DNA from: Pseudomonas sp. GM21
GTDB taxonomy: Bacteria > Pseudomonadota > Gammaproteobacteria > Pseudomonadales > Pseudomonadaceae
Direction: 5' to 3'
Assembly: GCF_000282215.1 (NCBI RefSeq)
Contig: NZ_AKJS01000019.1
Location: forward strand, 39,102 to 103,101
Length of the DNA stretch: 64,000 bases
This document shows, piece by piece, positions 48,275 through 56,323 of this stretch. Positions within the stretch are counted from its first letter, which is position 1. Each line of letters starts with the position of its first letter. Made by a program: the position numbers and the translations under genes. The notes under the pieces were generated by a model, which worked only from the letters and a program-made list of their open reading frames with translations, made no database searches and was not told the origin of the DNA.

Positions 48275-48952
48275 ATGACCTTGCAGATCGGTTTTCTGTT
48301 GTTTCCTCAGGTTCAGCAACTCGACCTGACAGGCCCTTACGACGTATTGGCCTCATTGCCGGACGTAAAGGTGCATTTGATCTGGAAGGACCTGATGCCC
48401 GTCACTGCGAGCACCGGCTTGGTGCTGAAACCGACCATGACGTTCGACGACTGCCCGGCGCTGGATGTGATCTGCATTCCGGGCGGCGGTGGCGTCGGGC
48501 CGTTGATGGAAGATGAAGTAACGCTGGCCTTTATCAAGGCTCAAGCCGCCAACGCGCGGTATGTCACCTCGGTGTGCACCGGTGCGCTGGTGCTCGGCGC
48601 CGCGGGCTTGCTCAAGGGCAAACGGGCAACGACCCACTGGGCCTATCACGAGTTGCTCAAGCCACTGGGGGCGATCCCGGTGAAGGACAGGGTGGTACGC
48701 GATGGCAATCTGCTGACCGGTGGCGGGATTACCGCCGGGATCGATTTTGCCCTGACCCTGGCGGCAGAATTGTTCGATAACGACACGGCGCAACTGGTGC
48801 AGTTGCAGCTGGAATATGCTCCCGCACCACCCTTCCAGTCGGGCAGTCCTGACACAGCCCCGCAGAGTGTTCTGGCCGAGGCGCATCGCCGTGCAGCCGC
48901 GTCACTTGAGCTACGGGCGCAGATCACCGAACGGGCAGCGGCCAGGCTCTAA
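48275..48952 (+). CDS. inhA: Isonitrile hydratase
   Basis: 225-residue DJ-1/PfpI superfamily enzyme that hydrates isonitriles to N-substituted formamides (EC 4.2.1.103). The family nucleophile is Cys101 in YVTSVCTGALVLGAAGLLKG; other marks are QIGFLLFPQVQQLDLTGPYDV (start), DVICIPGGGGVGPLM and KRATTHWAYH. Size and cysteine position match the characterised P. putida enzyme. AGGAGAAA upstream of ATG 48275 is a good ribosome site. It is divergent from its AraC-type regulator and followed by a terminator. What natural isonitrile it meets is not shown here. Confidence 0.9.
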   Translation: MTLQIGFLLFPQVQQLDLTGPYDVLASLPDVKVHLIWKDLMPVTASTGLVLKPTMTFDDCPALDVICIPGGGGVGPLMEDEVTLAFIKAQAANARYVTSVCTGALVLGAAGLLKGKRATTHWAYHELLKPLGAIPVKDRVVRDGNLLTGGGITAGIDFALTLAAELFDNDTAQLVQLQLEYAPAPPFQSGSPDTAPQSVLAEAHRRAAASLELRAQITERAAARL

Positions 48953-48977
48953 GCAGCGCCAGACTTTTCGACAGACG

Positions 48978-49003
48978 AAAAAAAACCCGCCGAAGCGGGT
49001 TTT
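48978..49003 (+). terminator. Rho-independent terminator of inhA
   Basis: AAACCCGC-CGAA-GCGGGTTT stem-loop preceded by an A-run and followed by a short T-run, 26 bases after inhA. Confidence 0.85.
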
Positions 49004-49210
49004 CCCAAGACCATTGTCGACTCCCTGTCGGTAGCCAATCCCTGCTGATGGTCGATCATCCGTGATCCTGAAGCGCTTCCTGTGCTTCAGTTGATGGAGC
49101 TAGATTATCTGTCGGATCCAATCTGCAACAGACGACATAGCTACCATCGCGTGTAAGACATTCGCTATACCTACCCTTCCGAAAACCCTTAGACGCCTCA
49201 GGGGTCCAGC

Positions 49211-49239
49211 CTGCAGGCCACGAATTTAGCGGCCTGCAG
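49211..49239 (-). terminator. Hairpin 3' of the SRPBCC gene
   Basis: CTGCAGGCC and GGCCTGCAG are perfect 9-bp arms around an 11-base loop, two bases beyond the SRPBCC stop. There is no T-run, so it may be a 3' stabiliser rather than an intrinsic terminator. Confidence 0.45.
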
Positions 49240-49241
49240 CC

Positions 49242-49730
49242 TTAACCGCCCTCGCGCTCGTGGGCTTTGGCACTTTCGGTCAGAAACTGTTCGATATTGT
49301 TCATCTGCTCTTCCCAACCACGGCTGTCCATACGGAACGCCTTCTCGCGACGGGACTGGGGAATGTGATCGAAACCGGATTCGGACACCCGGAGCAGCGT
49401 GCCATCGTCCATGTCTTCGAGTTCAAATTTCACCAGCGTGGTCGGCTCCTGGGAGTAGTCGACTTCCGGGTGGATGGCGTAAGGGTGCCAGCGAAACGAA
49501 AACAGTCGCTCCGGCTCGACCCGCTCCACCAGCACATTCCACAGCAAGTGCTCATACCCGGGATAGGTTATCTGCCCCTGGGTCCACTCACCGGCGACGA
49601 AACGCTTGCCTTCCAGTGCAACGCCAAACCATTGCCCGAACGCTTCGGCATTGGCCAGCACGCGCCAGACATGCGAACGCTTGACCTTGAGCAGGATTTT
49701 CCTTTCGATGCGATCTGATGCTGGGTTCAT
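49242..49730 (-). CDS. SRPBCC (AHSA1/START-like) domain protein
   Basis: 162 residues; strong ribosome site AGGAGGTG six bases before ATG 49730. The typical opening RIERKILLKVKRSHVWRVLANAEAFGQWFGV is that of the AHSA1-like ligand-binding fold, followed by the family pattern PERLFSFRWHPYAI and a C-terminal helix GWEEQMNNIEQFLTESA. Such proteins bind hydrophobic ligands or help ATPases; they often pair with an ArsR regulator, which is not present here. No signal peptide. Function unknown beyond the fold. Confidence 0.85.
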   Translation of the reverse strand: MNPASDRIERKILLKVKRSHVWRVLANAEAFGQWFGVALEGKRFVAGEWTQGQITYPGYEHLLWNVLVERVEPERLFSFRWHPYAIHPEVDYSQEPTTLVKFELEDMDDGTLLRVSESGFDHIPQSRREKAFRMDSRGWEEQMNNIEQFLTESAKAHEREGG

Positions 49731-49963
49731 AAGACACCTCCTGTACTGAACAGTAGGTCAGTAACAACCACAAGACCAACCCTAAAATTGTACCAATCGC
49801 TTGCTGCGATCAACCATGCCCGCAATATTCGGCCGCATTTGCGCGCATAAGTTCGGGTTTGGGGTCGAGACAGTTGGCGGGTAGCGCCTCTCTGACAGGC
49901 CATCCTCGGTGGTCGATTCGCTAAACTCCCCCCAATTCACTCTTATCACAGCGAGTTTCCTCC

Positions 49964-50365
49964 ATGTACTCACGCTTTTTCCTGGTGCTGGCGCCTGTGA
50001 TGTTTACCTCGATGGCTGTCGCGGTGGACTGCGACAACGCCAACGACCAGGCCACGATGAACCAATGTGCAGCGCAGCAGCATGCGGCGGCCGACACGGA
50101 GCTGAATGCGTTGTATCAGCAGATCAGTACGCGTCTGAAAGGTCAGCCCGACCGCAAGAAATTGTTGGTGGAGACACAGCGGGCGTGGATTGCGTTTCGG
50201 GATGCCGAGTGCACGTTTTCGGCGTCGGGAGTGGAAGGGGGCAGCCTGTTTCCGTTGGTCTACAGCAACTGCACCACGGACTTGACCAAAGCGCGGGTGC
50301 AGACGTTCAAGAACTATTTGAAGTGCCAGGAGGGGGATGTGGGGTGTCCGGTGCCTGGGGTTTGA
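49964..50365 (+). CDS. LprI/DUF1311-type periplasmic protein
   Basis: 133 residues. Signal peptide FFLVLAPVMFTSMAVA cleaved near residue 20; mature part has the conserved DUF1311 pattern: CDNANDQATMNQCAAQQHAAADTELNALYQQI, LLVETQRAWIAFRDAECTF and a late CTTDLTKARVQTFKNYL, with six cysteines suited to disulfides. The family includes lysozyme inhibitor LprI of Mycobacterium, but most Pseudomonas members are uncharacterised. It is isolated, with weak ribosome-site signal before ATG 49964. REP elements follow. Confidence 0.85.
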   Translation: MYSRFFLVLAPVMFTSMAVAVDCDNANDQATMNQCAAQQHAAADTELNALYQQISTRLKGQPDRKKLLVETQRAWIAFRDAECTFSASGVEGGSLFPLVYSNCTTDLTKARVQTFKNYLKCQEGDVGCPVPGV

Positions 50366-50385
50366 TTGTGAGGTGTTATTGAGGG

Positions 50386-50464
50386 CCTCATCGCGAGCAG
50401 GCTCCCACATTGGATCTTCGGTGCAACACAGATCGAGTGTGGGAGCGAGCCTGCTCGCGATGGC
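50386..50464. repeat. Pair of inverted REP elements, one arm shortened
   Basis: CCTCATCGCGAGCAGGCTCC lacks the usual GCTCG piece before CCCACA; the inverted partner GTGGGAGCGAGCCTGCTCGC is complete. It lies between convergent lprI-like and qhpB genes. Confidence 0.83.
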
Positions 50465-50484
50465 GTCAGTTCAGGCGCTGCTGT

Positions 50485-51603
50485 TTACCGGACAAACACC
50501 TGCGCCGTGGTAATCGCCATATCCCCTCCTGGCAATTTGATGCTGCCTGTCTGCTTCAAGCTGTCGGCATCAAAAACCGCCACGTCGTTAAACGTCCCGG
50601 CCAGGTAGATCTTGCTGCCGTCCTTGTTGAAGGAAATGCAGTAGTAGGAATGATCCAGCGTCGCCGCCTGGAGCATTTTCTTTTCCTTGATGTCGTACTT
50701 GGCCAGCCGGTTCAGCACGCCGAACATCAGGTTCGGGTCCTTTGGCGAGCGCATGCCGCTGAAGTAGATTTCCGTCAGGGGTCCGAAGTCGGTGGTTTCG
50801 GTCTTGCCGGTTTTCAGGTCAATGCTGAATAGTCCATAGAGGTACTCGGCGGTGGCGGGATCCTGCTTCTTGTCCTTGAATTTCGCGGCGGTGTAGAGCA
50901 GCGAGAAATCATGGCGATACGTCTGCTGGTTCCACACGTAGAGCACGTCCGGCGCGCTGTAGTTCGGGCGTTTCCAGTGACGGCTGGGGATCAGCACGTC
51001 GAACTTGCCGGTTTTCACATTGACCTTGTAGACGTCTGCCCCGGCCACGTACAGCGTACCGTCGTCACCACTCTGCATGATGGTCAGCTGCCGCGGCGCC
51101 GGGAAGCTGCGCACAGGCTTGGCGTCCATGCCGGCGTCGGTCGCATAGACATCGAGCCGCGGTTGTTGCACTTCGTAGCGGTCATTGAGCATCAGCGTCG
51201 GATTGGCGACAGTGAACAGTTCCTTGCCGTCGTGACTGAGGGTGAAAGCGAACATCGACTTCGCCTTCTCCCCTTGCTTCTGCGTGATGCTGGCGTGGAA
51301 CACCTGCTTGCAGTTATCGAGTTCAACGCCGTAGACATCGGCGTAGTGGTTGTTCAACACATAGGCAATCTTGCGGTCCGGCGAGAGTTGCACGGTGCCG
51401 GGGCCGAAGGCATCGGGCATCTTGCAGGTCTTGAGCAGTGTGTCGGTAGCCAGGTCGATCACGTGCAGATTGTTCGGGTAATTGGTGGTCACCATGTACT
51501 CGTGACCGTCTTGCAGTGCAGTATTTTCATCGGCCAGAACATTGAACGAACAAGTGCTCAGGACGGCGAATGCGGCCAGGCCGCAGGCTTTGATGCTAGG
51601 CAT
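50485..51603 (-). CDS. qhpB: Quinohemoprotein amine dehydrogenase beta subunit
   Basis: 372-residue periplasmic seven-bladed beta-propeller subunit (also called PeaD). The signal peptide ends near CSFNVLA (residue 24). Repeating blade motifs such as HVIDLATDTLLKTC, QLSPDRKIAYVLNN, TLSHDGKELFTVAN and SFNKDGSKIYLAGTFNDVAVFDADSL are visible. With the diheme alpha and the quinone-bearing gamma subunit it makes the heterotrimer that oxidises primary amines and passes electrons to a periplasmic cytochrome or azurin. AAGGA precedes ATG 51603. It is last in the qhpA-D-C-B operon, 24 bases after qhpC. Confidence 0.92.
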   Translation of the reverse strand: MPSIKACGLAAFAVLSTCSFNVLADENTALQDGHEYMVTTNYPNNLHVIDLATDTLLKTCKMPDAFGPGTVQLSPDRKIAYVLNNHYADVYGVELDNCKQVFHASITQKQGEKAKSMFAFTLSHDGKELFTVANPTLMLNDRYEVQQPRLDVYATDAGMDAKPVRSFPAPRQLTIMQSGDDGTLYVAGADVYKVNVKTGKFDVLIPSRHWKRPNYSAPDVLYVWNQQTYRHDFSLLYTAAKFKDKKQDPATAEYLYGLFSIDLKTGKTETTDFGPLTEIYFSGMRSPKDPNLMFGVLNRLAKYDIKEKKMLQAATLDHSYYCISFNKDGSKIYLAGTFNDVAVFDADSLKQTGSIKLPGGDMAITTAQVFVR

Positions 51604-51627
51604 GCTGGAATCCTTATGTCTGACCGA

Positions 51628-51951
51628 TCATTTGTCTTTTGGAAAGACAGTCCCGAGGTTGCGCCAGTTTTCGTTGGACGCCTGGGCATCCTTGTTCCAG
51701 TCCGGGTAGGTGCTCATCATGTCGGGCACCTGGGCCGGCCACCAGCACGGGTCGGAGCAGCCATACAGGTCAGCTTCCATCGGCTGGCACAGCGACGACA
51801 CCCCGCCAAACGCATCGATTTCCCAACCCGGGTCGGTGGTTGAGGCGCAGCCCGCAACGGAGCTCATCGCCACCACTTCTTCGATACGGTTCTCGGCCGC
51901 GGCCTCGTCCATTTTCTTCGCTTTATTGTTGATTGCCTTGAGATGTTTCAT
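51628..51951 (-). CDS. qhpC: Quinohemoprotein amine dehydrogenase gamma subunit precursor
   Basis: 107 residues; start at ATG 51951, one base after the qhpD stop (TGATATG). The first 28 residues (to EEVVA) are the leader removed by the QhpE protease; numbering from there puts the known modified residues in place: Cys7-Glu16, Cys27-Asp33 and Cys41-Asp49 thioethers and Cys37-Trp43 as the cysteine tryptophylquinone, all in [19 protein letters not shown] and its flanks. The mature part is 79 residues, the family length. The precursor is crosslinked by QhpD, hydroxylated by QhpG, exported by QhpF. It has no Sec or Tat signal, consistent with the dedicated ABC route. Confidence 0.94.
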   Translation of the reverse strand: MKHLKAINNKAKKMDEAAAENRIEEVVAMSSVAGCASTTDPGWEIDAFGGVSSLCQPMEADLYGCSDPCWWPAQVPDMMSTYPDWNKDAQASNENWRNLGTVFPKDK

Positions 51952-51952
51952 A

Positions 51953-53383
51953 TCAGTGAGCCTTGCGCGGAGTGATGTAGCTGCTGATAAACGCAGGGTT
52001 ATTGGCCATGATCCGGGTGTAGACCTCGATGCCGAAGTCGACCCAGTCACGCATCAGTTCGCAGTAGTGATAGGTCGGGTGGGTCGGATCGCCGTAACGG
52101 GCGTAGCTTTCGTGGTAGCAGCCGCCGGAGCACAGGTTGCGGATCTGGCAGTCTTCGCAACCGGTGTTGGTGCGGTCGAGGCGCTGGGACAGGAAGTCGT
52201 TCAACTCGACCTGTTTGACGCCGCTGTGGACATTGCCGAAGGTCGGCAGCGACGAACCGGTGAAGCGATGGCACAGGTTCAATTCGCCCTTGTGGTCCAC
52301 CGCCAGCATCTTCAGGCCCGCGCCGCACGGCAGGGCTTTTTTGTGGCCTTCGTGAATGTCGGTGATCAACTGGTGCAGGTTGGAAAAACCGATGTTGCGG
52401 TGTTCCAGCGCCGCGTCCAGATAACGCCGCCCGAGCTTCTTCATATTGGCGAAGACTTCGACCAGTTCGTCGCTGCTCAGGTTGAAGCTGCTGATGTCGC
52501 CGGAGGTCACCGGGGCAAACCCGACTTCGGCAAACCCCAGTTCGTTGAACAGGTGATCCCAGATGGTTTCGACGTCGGTAACGCCGGTGGTCAAGGTCAC
52601 CCGCGCGCCAACCGGGCGGCTGTTGTAGCGTGACAGCAGCATCTCGGCCTTGCGCCGCACCACGTCGTACGTGCCCTGCCCGCCCACCGTGATGCGGTTG
52701 CGGTCGTGCACGGTTTTTGGCCCGTCGATACTGACCGAGAGCCCGAAACGGTGGGCATTGAGGTAGTCCACGGTGTCTTCAGTGAGCAGGGTGGCGTTGG
52801 TGGTCATCACGAATTCGACGAACTTGCCGGCCTCGGCAAACCGCTTTTCACAATAGTCGACCATGTACTCGATCAGCTTGCGATTACTCAGCGGCTCGCC
52901 GCCGAAGAACACCACAGTGAAGCGCTCTTCGTCCGGGGATTCGCGCAGCAGCATCTCGACCGAGGCGACAGCGGTTTCAACGTCCATTTTCTTGCCCGCC
53001 GACGGCTTGTCGAGGTCTTCCTTGTAGCAGTAGGTGCAGCTCAGATTGCAGCCAGTGTTGACGTTGAGCACCACGGTATTGATCGCCGTGCGTTCGACCC
53101 GTTTGGTGCCGATGTCCGGGGTCAGCGGCGAACCGTCGCTGACCAGTTCCAGCGAAATCAATTCACGCAGGGTCTCGGTGATTTCTTCACCGTTGAACCG
53201 CGCCGCCAGACGCTGGATCAGGTCATCGGACGAACAGCCGGGACCGCGCAACGTATCGATAATGGTGCCGGTCAGCTCATCGCTGGCGAACAGCGAACTG
53301 CTGGGGATGTGAAACAGCATGCGGTCGGCGTCGACATGCACTTCGTGCAGGTTCCGTTCAACCAGATTCAAAATAGCGCCCAT
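51953..53383 (-). CDS. qhpD: QhpD, radical SAM/SPASM thioether-forming maturase
   Basis: 476 residues; strong AGGAGG before ATG 53383. The radical SAM cluster motif is [11 protein letters not shown] (about residue 112), followed by [16 protein letters not shown], and the C-terminal SPASM cysteines ([35 protein letters not shown]) bind auxiliary Fe-S clusters. In characterised systems QhpD makes the three intrapeptidyl Cys-to-Asp/Glu thioether bonds in the gamma subunit in the cytosol. It lies between qhpA and qhpC and is probably translationally coupled to qhpC. Confidence 0.95.
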   Translation of the reverse strand: MGAILNLVERNLHEVHVDADRMLFHIPSSSLFASDELTGTIIDTLRGPGCSSDDLIQRLAARFNGEEITETLRELISLELVSDGSPLTPDIGTKRVERTAINTVVLNVNTGCNLSCTYCYKEDLDKPSAGKKMDVETAVASVEMLLRESPDEERFTVVFFGGEPLSNRKLIEYMVDYCEKRFAEAGKFVEFVMTTNATLLTEDTVDYLNAHRFGLSVSIDGPKTVHDRNRITVGGQGTYDVVRRKAEMLLSRYNSRPVGARVTLTTGVTDVETIWDHLFNELGFAEVGFAPVTSGDISSFNLSSDELVEVFANMKKLGRRYLDAALEHRNIGFSNLHQLITDIHEGHKKALPCGAGLKMLAVDHKGELNLCHRFTGSSLPTFGNVHSGVKQVELNDFLSQRLDRTNTGCEDCQIRNLCSGGCYHESYARYGDPTHPTYHYCELMRDWVDFGIEVYTRIMANNPAFISSYITPRKAH

Positions 53384-53464
53384 TGCAACCTCCTGTGCAA
53401 ACCCCGTCTGACGGGGCCTGCGGTCATTCCGAAAAAGTGTCTGAAGCCGTATGGATCAGCCAAC

Positions 53465-55045
53465 TTATGGAATGGGTGGATTGTTCCAGCGTTGCACGGT
53501 GACGATCATGTGGCCTTCGCCGGTCAGGGATTTCCCTGCATCGTCGACAGCGGCGATCACCTTGAGGTTGCCGGCATTGTTGGTGGACATCTTGCGTTGC
53601 GGGTTCGGACCGGCATCGCCCGGAGTGAACACGCCGGTGTCAGCCTGCATAGTGCCGGCGAACTTGACGTCTTCGTCTTCCTTGGCACGGTCATCGAAGG
53701 CTTCCACCTTCCACTGCGCCGGGAATACGCCAATGCGATACGGCTTGCCATCAGCGCCCTTGCCCCAGGCTTCGGCGTCGAAACGGCCCTGGACCTTCGG
53801 CGTGGAACCACCGCCTTCGCCGATCCGCGAGACCGAGAACTCTGGCACGACTTTGACTTCGGCGATGGTGCTGTAGACCGACAGGGTCGGACCTTTCAGC
53901 GAGCCGACGGAAACGTTGCGCAGACCCGGTTGAGCATTGGCAGCCGCCTTGAGTTTGACCTTCATCTGCTCAGGGCTTTGCGAGACGATTTCGACCACTT
54001 CCACACCTTTGCCGAAATCCGGTTTGCCGGTGAGGCCGCTGCCGATGAGAGTGACTTCGGTTTCGCTACCGGCCTTCAAATAACCCGGCTGCACCGCCAG
54101 CAGACGGTTGGAACCCTGCTTGGCGGCAACGAAGTCCAGCCCGCGCTCATCATGCTCGGCCTCGAACATCCGGCCCTGCATCGCATTGCCTTGAACGGCG
54201 AACACCTGGCGCATGGTCACGCCGTCGATGGTCACGTTGCCGCGCCATTCGTAGCCGGTGTACAAAATCGCGCTGCCGTCGCCGTTGAACGGGGTGCCAT
54301 CGGCGTACTGGCCTTTGACGGCGACCTTGAAGGTGTCGCTGCCGTCAGCGCTGACGGTCATCATGCCGGCCAGTTCGCCCTTGCCCGGCAAGTGGCCGCT
54401 GAAACTCCAGTCACCGACCAGCGCCTCGGCTTTCGGCGCGACGCTTTGCCATTTTTTCCAGGCCGGGTTGTCCAGCGGATAACGCTTGGCCAGCAGCGGC
54501 ACCATCTCTTTGCGAGCGAGGTCGAACCAGTCGCGGTCCCGGGACAAGGCCTGGTATTCGAGGGACGGCCATTGGCCGAGGTGGAAATTCACCAGGTGCT
54601 CCCATTCCTGAGCCGGACGCCGTTGCAGGGCGACCCGCGCACCGGAGTGGCAGCGACTACACATCTGGCTGGTCTGGTCGTCGAACTTCTCGACAGTATT
54701 GAGCCGGCGTTCCAGCGCATACCGCACGCCATCGGTCTCGCTCGGCGCCAGACCCTGGCTGTCGGCCAGGTACTTGACCAGTGTGCGACGGTCGTCATCG
54801 CTGATCTGCAAACCGTGCATGGTTTGCATCCGGGCGATGGTCATCAGCCAGCCTTCCGGCGTCTTGCGCTGGTGGCTGATGCGACTGAGGGCGTTATTGG
54901 CTTCAGGGGTGTGACACCCCTGACAGGTTTCCTTGAGGATGGTCTGGGCGTCACGGGCTGCCAGGCTGTCGGGCGAATGCAGCGCCACACAAGCGGCAAT
55001 GGCCAGCAGGCTGGCGCTCAGGCCTGATCGGAGTTTTCTCTTCAT
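53465..55045 (-). CDS. qhpA: Quinohemoprotein amine dehydrogenase alpha subunit (diheme cytochrome c)
   Basis: 526 residues from ATG 55045 with a Sec signal (GLSASLLAIAACVALHSPDSLA). Two c-type heme sites, CQGCH (about residue 41) and CSRCH (about 130), lie in the N-terminal diheme domain. The rest is beta-barrel domains 2-4 of the family (LVGDWSFSGHLPGKGELAGMM, VTLIGSGLTGKPDFG). It carries electrons from the quinone in the gamma subunit. It is first in the leftward operon qhpA-qhpD-qhpC-qhpB. The upstream 340 bases contain no -24/-12 sequence with correct spacing. Confidence 0.94.
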   Translation of the reverse strand: MKRKLRSGLSASLLAIAACVALHSPDSLAARDAQTILKETCQGCHTPEANNALSRISHQRKTPEGWLMTIARMQTMHGLQISDDDRRTLVKYLADSQGLAPSETDGVRYALERRLNTVEKFDDQTSQMCSRCHSGARVALQRRPAQEWEHLVNFHLGQWPSLEYQALSRDRDWFDLARKEMVPLLAKRYPLDNPAWKKWQSVAPKAEALVGDWSFSGHLPGKGELAGMMTVSADGSDTFKVAVKGQYADGTPFNGDGSAILYTGYEWRGNVTIDGVTMRQVFAVQGNAMQGRMFEAEHDERGLDFVAAKQGSNRLLAVQPGYLKAGSETEVTLIGSGLTGKPDFGKGVEVVEIVSQSPEQMKVKLKAAANAQPGLRNVSVGSLKGPTLSVYSTIAEVKVVPEFSVSRIGEGGGSTPKVQGRFDAEAWGKGADGKPYRIGVFPAQWKVEAFDDRAKEDEDVKFAGTMQADTGVFTPGDAGPNPQRKMSTNNAGNLKVIAAVDDAGKSLTGEGHMIVTVQRWNNPPIP

Positions 55046-55387
55046 CAACGTCGAACCTCGCACGGTGCGTTCTTATTGTTGTGGCTTATCGTTTTTATGG
55101 TTTCTGCCGTCGGCGGCGCACCGCTGACGGAGGCAAGAGAAACGTCTGCGATGAGCAATACACGGAGCGTGCCAGCTTGCCGATATCCTTCTTTATCAAT
55201 CAGTTGCGTGAAAATAACGGTGCTCTGATCGCTTTTGACGAGATCGCCTGCGTCTAATATCGCGACAGGTGTTGCAATCTGAGACAAGCATAGATGACCG
55301 ATTGGAACTGCTCATCGCCCGATGATTGACGGCACGGGGATGCTGGCGCGAAATGGTTATTCACCGATTGCCAGCAAGGGGATAAAA
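55046..55387. other. Divergent regulatory region between qhpA and the small glycine-zipper gene
   Basis: No gene is called. A TGGCACG on the minus strand (55168-55174) has TTGC nine bases later, too far for a sigma-54 promoter. The region is less GC-rich than the coding parts around it and probably holds the qhpA promoter and activator sites, which I cannot point to. Confidence 0.4.
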
Positions 55388-55744
55388 ATGGCAAACATCA
55401 CTGTTCTGGCGGGGGATTTTCTGCAGGGTGATGGAGAGTACAGGGACGGCGTTTTTACCCTCAGGACGTCGCTTCACCCATGGCCCGGCCTAACCCTCCC
55501 GCTCTCATCGTTCAAGCGTGTGGAAGTCGCCAACGAGGAGTCGATCAGCAACTTCAAGGATGCCATCGGGTTCGGCGTGGCGGGCGCCATGCTACTGGGC
55601 CCCATCGGCGCGATTGCCGGGTTCATGTTGGCCGGCAAAGAGACGGAAGTGACGTTTCTGGCCACGCTCAAAGATGACAGGAGGCTATTGGCGGCCGTCA
55701 ATAGCAGCACGTTCGAGGAGATTTCCCGAAGAATCCCCTCATAA
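55388..55744 (+). CDS. Small hypothetical protein with glycine-zipper segment
   Basis: 118 residues from ATG 55388, preceded by AAGGGGAT; the open frame continues upstream to 55322 but without a ribosome site. The N-terminus (ITVLAGDFLQGDGEYRDGVF) looks like a compact beta domain. The middle holds a hydrophobic Gly-rich stretch FGVAGAMLLGPIGAIAGFML (about 76-95) suggesting a membrane or zipper segment, then a short beta-like tail (TEVTFLATLKDDRRLLAAV). It resembles small Pseudomonas proteins of unknown role. No link to the amine dehydrogenase is evident, although it lies between its operons. Confidence 0.72.
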   Translation: MANITVLAGDFLQGDGEYRDGVFTLRTSLHPWPGLTLPLSSFKRVEVANEESISNFKDAIGFGVAGAMLLGPIGAIAGFMLAGKETEVTFLATLKDDRRLLAAVNSSTFEEISRRIPS

Positions 55745-55758
55745 CTACATCAACAAGG

Positions 55759-55783
55759 GCCGCACCACACACGGTGGTGCGGC
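55759..55783. terminator. Hairpin between convergent small genes
   Basis: GCCGCACCAC and GTGGTGCGGC are perfect 10-bp arms with a 5-base loop, between two convergent stops; no T-run on either side, so termination strength is uncertain. Confidence 0.55.
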
Positions 55784-55793
55784 TGACGACAGT

Positions 55794-56048
55794 TCAACTT
55801 GAAAACGTTGGAAGGACGCCTTTGTGTGCGTTGATCTCTTGCTGCATCTGCGCCACTAGCGTGGCAATTGCATAAGCAGAGTCCAGTTCCCAGACACGAA
55901 CATGGCTCGCCACCAGGTCCACTTTGCCGGTCATGCAATCGCAGACCCGAATCGTCAGTGACTGATCCGGGGCCATGCTGCAGGTGCATATCGAGGGCAG
56001 AAAACTCTGCTCGATGATGCTTTGGATCTCCAGGGTTGAAAGGTTCAT
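55794..56048 (-). CDS. DUF1652-type small protein
   Basis: 84 residues from ATG 56048 with GGGAGG upstream; the longer frame from 56105 is rejected. The pattern STLEIQSIIEQSFLPSICTC and DQSLTIRVCDCMTGKVDLV followed by an alpha-helical end (IATLVAQMQQEI) matches the short Pseudomonas-specific DUF1652 family, of unknown function. No signal peptide. It is convergent with the glycine-zipper gene. Confidence 0.75.
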   Translation of the reverse strand: MNLSTLEIQSIIEQSFLPSICTCSMAPDQSLTIRVCDCMTGKVDLVASHVRVWELDSAYAIATLVAQMQQEINAHKGVLPTFSS

Positions 56049-56271
56049 CACAACCTCCCTTGCGCAAGATGTGTGGCCGGGGAAATGTTCCGTCATCTCA
56101 CCCACCGAGCGTGAAAATTCTAAACCCCATCACGGGGGCGCTCAAGGTCGCAACCGGGTTGCTCGTCGTCTCAGCGGCTGTCGCAATTTGCGAAAAAATT
56201 GCCACTGTCGCCTTCCTTTTGCGCCCTGTGAACCCTCGCTAATCAAAGGCTCGCCTGACCTTTCGGCGACT

Positions 56272-56287
56272 TGGCACAGCCATTGCG
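56272..56287 (+). promoter_or_regulatory. Sigma-54 (-24/-12) promoter of the aldehyde dehydrogenase gene
   Basis: TGGCACAGCCATTGCG: GG and GC are separated by exactly 10 bases and both boxes (TGGCAC, TTGCG) match the consensus. It ends 37 bases before the ATG. It needs an activator of the type encoded by the regulator at 61604-63508. Confidence 0.88.
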
Positions 56288-56323
56288 AAAGCCCTGTTCT
56301 CACGAACAATAAGAGGCTTCGCC

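Noticed and set aside
52706..55027. Plus-strand open frame of 773 codons opposite qhpD/qhpA
   Set aside because: Antisense to radical SAM and diheme genes whose motifs are intact; low-complexity, no recognisable domain.
55150..55175. Sigma-54 promoter for qhpA
   Set aside because: TGGCACG and TTGC are nine bases apart; GG-N10-GC is not met.
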